Shown: positions 29,883 through 44,400 of the stretch, in pieces
Position numbering within the stretch: position 1 is the first letter of the stretch
Layout of the letters: every line of letters starts with the position of its first letter
DNA from: Vespa crabro
Taxonomy: Eukaryota; Arthropoda; Insecta; Hymenoptera; Vespidae
Length of the DNA: 64,000 nt
NCBI RefSeq assembly: GCF_910589235.1
Contig: NW_025813595.1
Coordinates: 4,712,001 to 4,776,000 of the forward strand
Direction of reading: 5' to 3'
Position numbers and translations under genes: made by a program
The notes under the pieces: generated by a model
What the model saw: only the letters and a program-made list of their open reading frames with translations
What the model was told of the DNA's origin: nothing
Databases searched by the model: none

Positions 29883-32800
29883 TTAATGATTAAAACGAAA
29901 ATAATGATAATAATGGTAGTAATAATACCAATAATTACAATAATAACGATAATAATAGAGACAATAATAATAATATTAAAAATAATTACAAAAAAATAAC
30001 GATTTATCTATAATAACGATATTAATAATAACGATATTATCGATAATAATAATAATTTTAATAGCAATAATGACCTTAATAAAGATAATAACGTAAATAA
30101 TGAAACGATAATAACGATAATAGTAATAATAATATCGATAGTAATAATAATTACAAAAATGACGATAATAACGATTATAATAATAACGATAATGAGGATG
30201 ATAATAATATCTATAATAGCACTAATAACGATAATAATTATAATTATAATAGCAATAATAACGATAACAACTATAATAACATTATTCATAATAATAATGA
30301 TAACGAAACTAAGAATAATAATTGTGTAAAAGATAAAAATAATAACATTAATATCGGTGATAAAGATAATAACGGTAATAATAATAATAATAATAATAAC
30401 GAAAATAACGATTAGAATGATAATAACGTTAATAATGCTAATAATAAGAGCAATAATAACAATAAAAGGATAATAATTATAATAATAGATGTAATAATTA
30501 CAACATCAACTATAATAAAGATAATAATAATAATAATAGTAGTAATCATATCAATAATAACAGTATAAACAATAAAAACTATAATAAAATTTTATCCATA
30601 ATAATAATAATAATATTAACGATTATAACGGTAAAAACGATAAGGACATTAATAATAATAGAATTAATTACGATAATTACGTTTATAACGTTAATAGTGA
30701 TAGCAAGAATAACGATAATAAGGATAGTAATAATAATAATAGTAATAAAAATAATATCGAAAATAACGGTAATAACGATTACGAAGATAATAATGATAAT
30801 AATAAGATAATAGCGATATAAATGATAATATCGATGACAACGATTAAAATAATAACAATAATACCAATAATAACAGTAATAACGACAATAATTATATTAA
30901 TAATAATTATAATAATAATAATAACGATAATAGCGATAATATCGATATTATTAAAAATAATGATAAATATAAAAATAACAACGATAGTGATGAAAATAAA
31001 AATTTTAATAATAACGATATTTTCTATAATAGTGATAATACTAATACCGATAATAACGATTAAATTATAATAACAATAATAATAATAATATTATTATTAA
31101 CGTTAATAACGATATCAAGGACAATATTGATAATAATATTAATAATTTTAACATAAATGTCGTTAATAACGAAAATTATTTTAATAGAAGTAATAATAAC
31201 AATATTAACAATGTCTGCAATAATAATGATAGTAAGGATATTAATAGTGGTAACAATTAAAGTAATAACAGTAATAACGATAATAACAATAATAAGGATA
31301 ATAATAATAAAGATAATAACGATAGTAGTAATAATAATATCGATAGAAACAATAATGACGGTAATAACGAAAATAACGATAATAACGATAATAATAATAA
31401 AATTAATAACGATAATTACGTTAATAAAGAAAATAATATTAACAATAATAACGATAACAACGATAATAAGGATAATAGTAATAACGATAATAACGACAAT
31501 AGTAATTTTAAAAATATTGATGAAAACGATAATAACAATAATAATAATAATAGTAATAATAATGAAAACGATAAAAACAATAATTACGATATTAATAATG
31601 ATAATAATAACAATAATAAAGATAATAACTGAAATAATAATAATAATAATATTAATAATAATAATAATAATAGTAGTAATAATAACTATAATAATGATAA
31701 TAATAAATAAGATAATATCGATCAATTCGATTATAATAATAACAATATTAACGATAATATCTAGAAAAAAAAATAATAATAATAATAAAAGTAAGAACGA
31801 TAGTAGAGAAAACAACAATGATAATAATAATAACGATAATAAGGATAATAACGTTAATAAAAATAATTATAATAAAGATAACAACGATAATGACGAAAGT
31901 AGCGATAATAATATTTTCAATAAGAAAGATAATTACGATAATAATGATATTAGCAATAAAATTTATAATAATGATTACAATAATGACGATAATAATGTAA
32001 ATAATAATAACAATAATAACGATAATAACGACATTCACGATAATAATAATTACAATAATAACGATAATAACGACATTCTCGATAATAATAATTACAATAA
32101 TAACGATAATAACGACAATAATGATAACAAGGAAGATAATTATAATAATAATATCAATAGAAACGATAAATTGGTAATACTTACGATTATAACGATAATA
32201 ACGTTAATAACGATATTAACCATAATAAGATTAATAACTATATTTACGTTAATAACGATAATAATATCAGCAATAATAGCGGTAATAGCGACAATAAGAG
32301 TAACAATAATAATAACATTACTGACAATATTATCGATGATAACGATAATAAAAATAACGGTAATGACAATAATAATAATAATAGTAATAAAAATAATAAT
32401 TATAATAACGTTAATAATAATAACAATGATAACGGCAATAATGATAATAATATAAATAAAGATATTAGCAATAATAATAGTAGTAATTAATAACATTTAT
32501 AACGAAATTAACGATAATAACGATAACAATAATAACGATTATTACTATAATAACTAAAATAATAAAAACGATAGAAACGATATTAGTAAAAATAATAATA
32601 CCGATAAAAACGATAATAAATTTAATAATAATAAAAAGAATAACGATAGTAAAAAATTAACCGTATAAACGATGATAAAACCAAAAACTACGAATATAAC
32701 GATAATAATTATAACAATAATAACGATAATAACTACAATAATTATAACAATAACAACGATAATAAAAATAATAACAATAATAACGACAATAACGATAATA

Positions 32801-33200
32801 ATAATAATACTGATAATAGTAATAAAAACGATAATAATAAAAATAATAATAATAACGATAATAACGATAATAGTACATGTTATAATAATACTAATAACTA
32901 TAATAACGATAATAACGATAATAATGATAATAACGACTATAATTACAACGATAATACCGATAATGTTATTATTAATAATAACGATAATAAGGATATTTAC
33001 GATAATAATAATAACAATAATATAGAAAAGAACGATATGATCTAGAATAACGATATTAATAATAACGAAATTAACAATAATAACGATGAATCGATAATAA
33101 TAACATCAATATTACCGTTAATATTGATAATAATAATAATGATAATAGCAATAATAACAATAATAAAGATATTAACGATAATAATGGTAATGATAATTAC
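29875..33200 (+). repeat. Block B, copy 2
   Basis: The closest relative of B1 (96-97% in two hand-aligned stretches). It carries segments at 30.44-30.70 kb and 31.3-31.62 kb that B1 lacks and B3 has in recognisable form. It lacks B1's 5.65-6.45 kb. The right end switches to block L3 near 33.2 kb, whereas B1 and B3 continue to the AAAAGGG word. Confidence 0.88.
32030..32135 (+). repeat. 42-bp tandem repeat inside block B2
   Basis: Unit starts are at 32030, 32072 and 32114, the exact counterpart of 6819, 6861 and 6903 in B1. Confidence 0.9.
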
Positions 33201-33480
33201 GATAATAATAATAGCAATAATAGCGATAACATCGTTAATAACAATAATCGTAATAATAACGATAATAGTTGTAATAACGATGACAACGATAATAATAATA
33301 ATAGTATTAACGATAATAACGATATTAACGAAAATAAGGATAATAATAATAGCAATAATAACAATAATAGCGATATTAATTATAAAAAGAATAATAAAGA
33401 CAGTAACAATAATAATAATAGTAATAATAATGTTAATAACGTTATTAACGATAATAACGATAATAATAATAACAGTAATA
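33200..33480 (+). repeat. Block L, copy 3 (partial)
   Basis: GATAACATCGTTAATAACAA (about 33226) matches about 12967 and 34929. AATAAAGACAGTAACAATAA (about 33394) matches about 35098. The sequence to 34.18 kb is satellite with weaker similarity; it includes a local repeat of AAAGACATTAACGTTATGA words at about 33850 and 33989. Confidence 0.65.
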
Positions 33481-34179
33481 AAGATAATAACGATAATATC
33501 GATTATAATAATAACAATAAAATCGATATTAATGATATTAATGATAACTATAATAACATTAATTACGAAAATAACGACAATAGTAATAATAATAATACCC
33601 ATAATAATATTAACAATAATCACGATAATGAATATTTTTACGATAATAATAATAACGAAAATAACGATAATGACGATAATAATAATAATATTACTAACAA
33701 AGGATATAAAGACATTCACGAAAATAACGATAACAATAATAATAACGCTAATAATGAAAATAATAATAACAATAATAACGATAATAACGGTTATAATTAT
33801 AATAACTATAATAATGATATATTAACAATAAGAGTAAAAGTAATAATAAAGACATTAACGTTATGATCGATAATAATGATAATAACGATACTAATAATAA
33901 TAATAATAACAATAATAAAAATAATAACGATTATAATCATAATAACTATAATAATGATATTATCAATATGAATAAAAGTAATAATAAAGACATTAACGTT
34001 ATGAACGATAATAACGATAATAATAATAACAATAATTACGATTATAAGGATAATAATGTTAATAACGAAAATAATAGTAATAATAAAAATGATAATAACA
34101 ATATTAACGATAATAAGCATTATGATAATAATAATAAGAACGATAAAATCGATAATAACAAAATTAACGATAATGACGA

Positions 34180-35295
34180 TTATAATAATAATATTAAAAA
34201 CGATATTATATATAATAACGAAAACATCGAGAATAATAATAAAAATAATATCGATAATATTAATAATAACGATAATAATAATAATAATATTAACAAGGAT
34301 AATAACGATAATTTCGATAATATCGATAATAACAAAAATGATAATAATAATAATAACGATAGTAATGATAATAACGATATTAATAATAATAATAACACTA
34401 GAAACAATAATAACGATAATAACAATAATAATGATAGCATTACAAACAATAATATCGATAATAACGATAATTACGATAATAATTATAACAATAATATCGA
34501 TAATAAAGGACAAAAATAAAATAATATTAACAATAATATCGATGGCAACGATATTAATGATAATTATAATAATTATATATCAATAATAAAGATTATAAGG
34601 ATAAGAACGAACTAAACTATAAATAAGTAAATAACGGCAATTATAATAATAATAATAACGATAATGACAATAATAACGGTAATGACCATAATAGCGATTA
34701 TAATAATAACGATAGTAACGATATTAGTAATAATAATAATAATGATAATAACGTTTATAACAAATATAATAATAAGGTAATAACGATGTTAACGACAAAC
34801 ACGATAATAATGAAAATTGCAATAATAATAAAAATAACAATTACAATAATAACGATAATAACTATAAGAAAGAGAACAATAATAACGATCATAGCGTTAA
34901 CAACGATAATAATAATAGCAATAATAGGGATAACATCGTTAATAACAATAATTGTAATAATAACGATAATAAGGATAATAACGGTAATAACGATAATAAT
35001 AATAATAATAATAACGATAAGAACGATATTTACGAAAATAAGGATAATAATAATAACAATATTATCAATAATACCGATATTAATAATAATAGGAATAATA
35101 AAGACAGTAACAATAATAATAATAGTAATACTAATGTTAATAACGTTATAAACGATAATAACGATAATATGGATTATAATACTAACAATATAATAGATCG
35201 TAATTATCGTTATTAAAGGTAACAATAATTATATTAAATACGATAATAACGACAATAGTAATAATAATAATAACCATAATAATGATAATAAAGAT

Positions 35296-35344
<49 letters not shown>

Positions 35345-36640
35345 ACGATAGTAACGGTTATAATGTTAATAACTATATTAACGATATTAACAATAGGAAT
35401 AATAATAATAATAGAGATATTAAAGTTATTAACGATAATAATAATAATAGTAACAATAATAACGAAAATGACGACAAAAACGATAATAATAATAACGATA
35501 ATAACAATAATAGTAATATTAATAATACCTATAGTAACAATAATAACGATAATGACAATAACAATAATTATAATAATAACGATTATAAGGATAATTACGT
35601 TAATAACAATAACAATAATAAAATTAATAACGAAAGTTACGATAATATCGAATATAATAATAGCATTAATAACGATAATAATGATAACGATGACAACGAC
35701 AAAAATAATAATATTAATATAAATAATAACGAAAATAAGGATAATTACGATAACAACGATATAATCAATAATAATAATAATAATGATAATAACTATAATA
35801 ACAAAAAAAACACTGATAACGAGAGGAATAGGAACGATAATAACGAAATAAGAATAATAATAATTACATTAATAACGATAACAACGACAATAGCGATAAA
35901 AATAATAATAATAATAACGAAAGTAAGGATAATAACGTGCCAAGGATAATAATAATAACAATAATAAGGATAAGAACAACAATAATAATGAAGTAAATAA
36001 AGATATTAGCGATGACAACGATAATAATAATAACAATTATAAAGATAATTACGATTATAACGATTATAAGGATTATAACAATAACGATAATAACGATTTT
36101 ACTAATAATAATAAGAACGATAATGAAGATAAAACGATAAAAGTGATAATAAATATAATAACAAAAATAACAATTAAATAATAGTATTAATAGAGATATT
36201 AACGTTATTAAAGATAATAACGATAATAATAAGAACAGTAATAAAGATTAATACGATAATAACGAAAATTATAATAAAAATATTAACATATATAGAGATA
36301 AATACAATTTCAAAGATAATAATTATAACAATAATATCGATAAAAACGATATTAACGATAATAACAATAACGATAGTAACGATAATATCGATAATACTAA
36401 TAACAATATTATTGATAATATCGGTAATAATAATAATAATGACGATAATATCGATAATAACGATAATAATGATTATAACGATAATATCGATTATAACGAA
36501 AATAATAATTACGATAATGACGGTGATAATAATAATAATAAAGTTAATAACGATAATTACGATAATGACGATAATATTAATAAATATAATAAGGTTAATA
36601 ACGTAAATAGCGATAATAATAATAGTAATAATAATAATAA
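34180..36640 (+). repeat. Block L, copy 2 (longest)
   Basis: Covers the L1 anchors in order (34.58, 34.87, 35.20, 36.50 kb) and includes about 1 kb (35.3-36.4) absent from L1. A pure (AAT)12 run lies at 35299-35334, close to the left edge of that extra segment. Confidence 0.8.
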
Positions 36641-36927
36641 TAACGATAATAACGATTATAATGATAAGAACGATAATAATAGAAGTAATAATAACAATAT
36701 TAAAAATAATAAGTAAAATAACGATAAAAAAGATAATGAAAATAATAATAATAGTAATAATAATAAAGATAATTACGATATTAACGATAATAATAAAAGT
36801 AATAATAAAAAAATAACAATAATTTCGTTAATAACAATAATAACGATATTAATAATAGCGATAATAACGACAATAAAAATAATAATATCGATAATAAAGA
36901 TAATAACGACAATAATAATAATAATAA

Positions 36928-36969
<42 letters not shown>

Positions 36970-37699
36970 TAGTAATAATATTAATATCGATAATAACAAT
37001 AATAACGATAATAATAATATTAATAATAACAATAATAACAATAAGAACGATAATAAGGATAATAATAAGTACGATAAATAAGATAATATCGATAATAATA
37101 ATCGATAATGTATATAAAAATACAAAAAATAATAATAACGATAATAATTATAATAACGATATTAGTAATATTAATAATAAGGATAATTACGATAATAACG
37201 ATAATAATAATAACAATAATAATGATAATAACGATAAACACGATAATAATAATTACAATTATAACGATAATAACGACAATAATGATAATAAGGAAAATAA
37301 TAATAATAATAATAATAATAAAAACGATAAAGATGATAATAATACTTACAAAAATAATGATAATAACAATAATAACAATATTAACTATAATAAATATAAT
37401 AACGATATGGTATTAACGATAAAAACGGTAATAGTAGTAATAGTAGTAACAATAATAACGATAATATCTATTTAATAATCTATAAAAATAATAATAATAA
37501 TAATAATAAAAGTAATAACGGTAATACCGATAATAACAATGATACTAATAATAACTATAATAAGGATAAAAACTATAATAATATTAATCATAGTAAAAAT
37601 AACAACGATAATAACGATAACAATTATAAAACAGATAATAACGATAATAACAATTATAATCCTAATAACGATAATAATATTTATTATAATAACAATACT

Positions 37700-37788
37700 A
37701 CTGATAATAACGATAATAACGATAATAATAGTAGTAAGAATAACAATAATACTGATAATAACGATAATAACGATAATAATAGTAGTAA
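37700..37788 (+). repeat. 51-bp tandem repeat
   Basis: The 38 bases beginning ACTGATAATAACGATAATAA at 37700 are repeated identically at 37751. The first copy ends in AGTAGTAAG and the second in AGTAGTAAT. Confidence 0.93.
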
Positions 37789-38690
37789 TAATAACAATAA
37801 TAACACTAATAACGTTAAGAGCGATAATAAGATGATTAACGATAATAACGAAAATTATAATAACCATATTAATAATAATAACGATGTTATCAATGATAAC
37901 AATAACAATAATAACGATAATATTGATAATAATGATAATATAATTAACTTTAAAATCGATATTATTAAAAATAATAATAACATTAATAACGTTATTAACA
38001 ATAATAACTATAATAATAATACCGAAAATAACGATAATAACTATATTAATGATGATAATATTAATACCAATATCGACAATAACCATCATAACGATAACAA
38101 CGATAATAATAATAATAATAATAAAAATAATAGTAATAATAATGACGTTAATTACGTTAATTACGATAATATTATTAGTAACTATAACAATAATAGCAAT
38201 AATAACAATAATAACGATAATAATAAAAAAGTTTATATCGATAATTTCAATAATAATAATAACAATATTAACGATTATATCGACAAAAATAATAACAATA
38301 ATAACAATATTAAAAATAATAATCATAATAACGATAATAGTATCATTATTATTAATACCAATAATACCGATTATAACGATAATAATAATAATATCGATTA
38401 TAATAACAACGATAATACCGATAATAGTAGTAATAATAATAACGATAATGACTATATTTAGGATAATAATAATAACAATAATAGAGATAAGAACGATTTT
38501 ATCTATAATAACAATATTAATAATAACGATAATAACTAAAATAACGATGTAACGATAATAATAACAATAATATTAACAATAATGTTGATAATAATTATAA
38601 TAATAATAGCAATAATAACGATAATAAAGATAATAACGATAATAGTAATAATAATAATATCAAAAATAACAATAATTAAGATAATAACAA
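37740..38690 (+). repeat. Fragments of block B
   Basis: AGTAGTAATAATAACAATAA with ACACTAATAACGTTAA (about 37783-37820) matches 58.79 kb and the region near 6.08 kb. AGATAAGAACGATTTTATCT (about 38486) and the following GATAATAGC words match B1 near 7.87-8.10 kb. Between them, 37.96-38.46 kb has no traced partner. Confidence 0.6.
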
Positions 38691-38872
38691 TATTAACGAT
38701 AATAAGTATAATAAAAATGATATTTACGAATATAACGATAAAAGAAATATTAATAATATCAATAATAAGGATAATAAGGATATCGTCGATAATAATAATA
38801 ACATTAATAATGATAATATAGATATTAATATTATCAATATTAACGATAATAAGGATAATTTTAATAATAATA

Positions 38873-38930
38873 ATATATACAATATTAACAATAATAATAA
38901 TAATATACAATATTAACAATAATAACGATA
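38873..38930 (+). repeat. 28-bp tandem repeat
   Basis: TATACAATATTAACAATAAT occurs at about 38877 and 38905 (offset 28). Because 28 is not a multiple of 3, the duplication shifts the triplet phase. Confidence 0.88.
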
Positions 38931-39643
38931 ATAGCAATATTAAAGTTTCTAATAATAACGATAATAACGTTGATATCGATAACAATAATAACAATATTAA
39001 CGATAATATCGATAATAATAATAATGACAATTACAACAATAAAAAAGGTAAAAATGATAATAATATAAACGATAATAACAATAATACTAATAATAATACT
39101 ATCTATAATAACAATAATAATGATAATAATAATAATAATAATAACAATAATTACGATAATAAAGAAATTAACGATAATAATAATGATGATAATGACGATA
39201 ATAGTAATAATAATAATAACGATTATAACGGTATTATCGAATATAATAAGATTTAAAATAAAGATAATAAAGATAAAAACGATATTAATAATAACAACAA
39301 AAACGATAATAACGATAATAATGATAATAACGATAATAAAAAAATAATAATATTAATGAGAAGAATAACGATGATACCAATAATAACGATAATAATAATA
39401 TTAAATATAAATATATTATCGTTAATAAGGATAGTAATAATAATAATAATAATAATAATGACTATAATATTAATAACAATGGTAACGATAAGGAGAAAAA
39501 TAACGATAAAAATTATAACCATAAAATCGATAGCAACGATAATAACGGTTATATTAATAATAATAATAGCGATTATAAGGATAATAAAGATAAGAACGAT
39601 TATAATAATAACAATAATAACTATAATAACGATAGTAATAATA

Positions 39644-39716
39644 ATATATATATTGATATATATAGTAATACAGGATAAATATATAGATAGTGTTTATAAG
39701 GACGATATTCAATAAA
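39644..39716 (+). repeat. Triplet-breaking AT island in P3
   Basis: Left half (ATATATATTGATATATATAG) matches the 44.71 kb copy; the adjacent AGGATAAAT matches the 25.36 kb copy. The word ATATATAGATAGTGTTTATA is common to all three. Confidence 0.9.
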
Positions 39717-40479
39717 AACGATAATAAAGAAAATAACGATAATAACGATAATAACGACAATAATAATAATAATAAAACGATAATAAAGACAATTTCGATT
39801 ATAATAATAACGATAATAACACAATAGTTATAATAATAATAACGATTATAACGATAATATCAATTAAAGTAATAACAATAAAATTGATAATAAAGATAAT
39901 AATAAAAATAATAACAAAAATAACGAGAATAACGTCAATAAAATTTATATTATGTACGGTAATGACGATAAGAAAGAGGTTAACGGTAATAACGATAATA
40001 TCGACAACAATAATAATAATAAGAATAATAACGATAACTACAAAAAGACGATAATAGTAATATTAATAATAATGAAAACAAGGATAATAACGATAACAAC
40101 TATAATAATAATAATAAAGATAGTAATGATATGAACGATATTAACAATAATAACAATAGTAAAGATTATTATAATACGATAATAACGATTACAGTAATAA
40201 TAATAATATTGATAGTAACAAAAATTACGATAATGGTGAAAATAATAATAATAATTTAAAGAAATAATAAAGATATTAACGATAACAACGATATTAATGC
40301 AAATAACAATAATATTTACAATAATAATAAAAATAATAACGTTAATATCAATAATAATGAGAACTATAATAATGATAATAAAGTTAATACCTTTAATATT
40401 AATAACAATAATAATGATAACATCGATAATAACATTATTAATAATAATAATAATTAATAATAAAAATATTATTATTAAC

Positions 40480-41051
40480 AATAATAAAGATAACAACGAC
40501 AATAGTGAAAAAATATTAATAATAAAATAGAAAATAAGATTAATAACGATGACAACGATAATTATAATAACAATATTAACGATAATAAAGATAATTAGAA
40601 TAATAAAAATAGTAATAATAAAGATGATGACAATAATAACGATAGTAACGATTATAACGATAATAATATTAATAATTTTAACATAAATAACATTAATAAC
40701 GATAATTATTTTAATAGAAGTAATAATAACAATATTAACAATGTTTGCAATAATAATAGTGGTAGCAAATAAAGACAGTAAGGATAATAATAGTGGTAAC
40801 AATTAAAGTAATAACAGTAATAACGATAATATCAATAATAAGGATAATAATAATAACGATAATAACGATAGTAGTAATAATAATATCGATAGTAACAATA
40901 ATGACGATAATAACGAAAATGACGATAATAACAATAAAAATAATAAAAATATTAAAATTATAATCACCAGAATAATAACAATAATACCGGTTATGATAAG
41001 AATAATATTAATAATAATAACGAAACAATAATAATAATTATAATTATAATA

Positions 41052-41082
<31 letters not shown>

Positions 41083-41450
41083 TATCATTAATACTTACAA
41101 TAATAACAATAATAACGGTTATGAGAAGAATAATATTAATACTAATAAAGATAATAATGATAATAACGATATATTCGATTAGAATAATTACAATAATAAC
41201 GATAATATCTCTAATAATGATAATAATACTAATAATTATAACGTTAATAACAATAATATCGATAATAATATTATTAATAATAGCAATAATAACGTTAATA
41301 ATAATAAGTATAAAATCGACAGTAATGATATTAATCAAAATATCCATAATAATAATAATAAATATAACAATACTAACGATAATAACAATAACAATAATAA
41401 CATTTATAACGATTATTAATATAATAACGATAATAGTAAGAATAATAATA
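40480..41450 (+). repeat. Fragment of block B followed by block M right end
   Basis: The words AATAGAAAATAAG and GATGACAACGATAATTATAA (about 40528-40566) are shared with B3 near 57.29 kb but absent from B1 and B2. AATAATAGTGGTAACAATTA (about 40787) is shared with 5587 and 31242. From about 40.96 kb it is block M right-end sequence, with AACGGTTATG at about 41115. It then enters P2. Confidence 0.7.
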
Positions 41451-44400
41451 ATATCGAAAATATGGTTAATTACGAAAATAACGGTAATAACGATAATAAC
41501 TACAAAAACGACAATAATAATAATAATAATAAAGATAATAGCGATAATAACGATAATAGCGATTATAAAAAATTCAACAATAAAGATAACAAAGATATTA
41601 ATAAATAATAACAATAATAACAATTATAGCTATAATAACAATAATAACGATAATAACGATAATAATAATAACACTAATAACAATAATATCGACAATAACG
41701 ATAATTACGATAATAATAATAACAATTATAATGATAATAAATATAATAACAATAATATTAATAGTAATAATAATAATGATAACAATAATAAGGATAATAG
41801 CAATAATAATAATAACCAAATTAACGATTATATTGATTATAAAGATAATGATAGTAACGATAATAATAATTATAATAATAACTATAATTACGATAAAAAT
41901 AATAGAAAAGATAATAATACTAATGATTATAACCATAATAACGATAATAACGATAATAATAATAAACTTAATGACGATAATAACGTTTATAACGATACTA
42001 ATAGTAACAATAACATTGATAATAACGACAATATTCATAATTACTGTAATAATAATAACAAATATAACTATTAAAACGTTAATAACAATAATAATATTAA
42101 CAATAATGACGATAATAACGGTAATAACGATAATAATAATAACAATAATCACGATATTAACGGTAATAACGCGTAATAATAAATGCAACAGTAACAATAG
42201 TAATAATAGCAATAATAACGATGGTAAAGAAATGGAAGATAATGATAATAATATTAATTACGAAATTAAGGATAATAACGAGAATAACGATATAAATAAT
42301 ATAAATAATAATAATAATTATAATAATAATAAAAATAATAACGAAAATAAATATAATAACGTTAATAATAAAAGTAATAATAACAATAATATCATTATTA
42401 AAGATAATAAAGATAAGAACGATAATAATAATCATAATAATAACAATAATATTCATAACATTATTGACGATAATAACGGTAATGACGATAACAATAATAA
42501 CGATTATTACCATAAAATCGATAATAATATTAACAATAATAACGATCATAAGCATAATAGGAATAATAATAACATGTATAACGATTGTAACTATAAGAAT
42601 AATACAAAGAAAAATAATAACAATATTAACGATAATAACGATAATAATAATAATAACAATAATATCTAAAGTAGTAATAACGATAATATCGATAATAATG
42701 TCAATAAAGATAAAAAAAATAATAATAACAATAATAACAATAATAACGATAATAGCGATAACAATGATGACGATAATTAAAATAATATCGATAATAATAA
42801 CAACAATATTAACGGAAGTAACCTTAATAATAATAATAGTAATAACGATAAAAAAGATAATAACGATAATAAAGATAATAATACTAATGATATTAACGAT
42901 AATAGTAATAATTATAATAACGATAAGAACAACAATAAAGATAATAATAATAATAATAACAATAACGAAAATAAGGATAATAACGATTATAATAATAATA
43001 ATAATAACGAAAATAAGTATAATAACGATGACAACGAAAATAATAATAACAAAAATAGCGATAATAACGATTTTAACGATAATAAGGTTAATAATAATAA
43101 TTAAAATAACGATAAAAACGGTAAAAACGATAATAACGTAAATAACGATGATAACGATATTAACGATAATAATAATTATCAGAATAACGATGATAACGAT
43201 AATATCGATAATAATAAAAATAATAATAATAATAATGATCGTAACGATAATAAAGATAATAATAGCAGAAATGATAATAACAGCGATAAAAACGATAATT
43301 ACTTTAATAATAGTAACAATAATAAAGATAATACCGATATTGACATTAATAACAATAATAATAATAGCAACAATAACGATAATTAAGAAAATAAAAATTA
43401 TAATTTAAACGATACTAAGGATAAGAACGATATCATCAATAATATTAATAAGAAAAATAAAGATAATATCGATTATATTAATAAAATTATTAACAATTAT
43501 ATAGATAATTATAATAATCATATTAACAATAATAACGATAATAACTATATTAACGATAATAAGGATAATAAAAATGACGATAATTACGAATATAATGATT
43601 AAAGAAATATTAATAATACCAATAATAAGGATAATAAAAATATCGTCGATAATAATAATAACAATAATAATGATAATATAGATATTAATATTATCAATAT
43701 TAACGATAATAAGGATAATTTTAATAATAATAATAACGATAATAACGGTTTTAACGATATATATAATAACGATAATAACGATATTAACGATAATGACGAT
43801 AATAACAGTAATAATAATAATAAAAATAAAGATAATAACGAAATTAATGGAAATAACGATAATAATAATAAAATAATAACGATAATAACGATAATAATAA
43901 CAATATTAACAATAATAACGATAATAGCGATAACAACTTTAATAATTTTAGTAATTATAACAATAATAATATTACTAACGTTAATAACGATATCAAAGAT
44001 TCTAATAATAACGATAATAACGTTGATATCGTTAATAATAATAACAATATTAACGATAATATCGCTAATAATAATAATGACAATAACAACAACAAAAAGG
44101 TAATAACGACAATAATATACACGATAATAACAATAATACTAATAATGATACTATCTATAATAACAATAAAAATGATAAAAATAATAATAATAATAATAAT
44201 AAAAATAATTACGATATTAAAGAAATTAACGATAATAATAATGATGATAATGACGATAACAGTAATAATAATAATAACTATTATAACGATATTATCTATT
44301 ATAATAAGATTTATATTAGTGATAATATAGAAAAAGCGATATTAATAATACAAATAAAAACGTTAATAACGATAATAATGATAATAACGATAATAAAAAA

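Larger units (their letters stand above)
38690..40480 (+). repeat. Block P, copy 3 (left-truncated)
   Basis: It enters at the equivalent of 24.47 kb in P1 and runs past the AT island (39.64 kb) and ATGTACGGTAA (39952). Its spacing to P2 is nearly constant, 5063 at the island and 5066 at GAGAACTATAATAATGATAA (40359 and 45425). About 160 hand-aligned bases from 39952 differ from P2 at about 10 positions. P1 no longer matches after about 25.8 kb, while P2 and P3 continue together for about 0.4 kb more. Confidence 0.82.
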
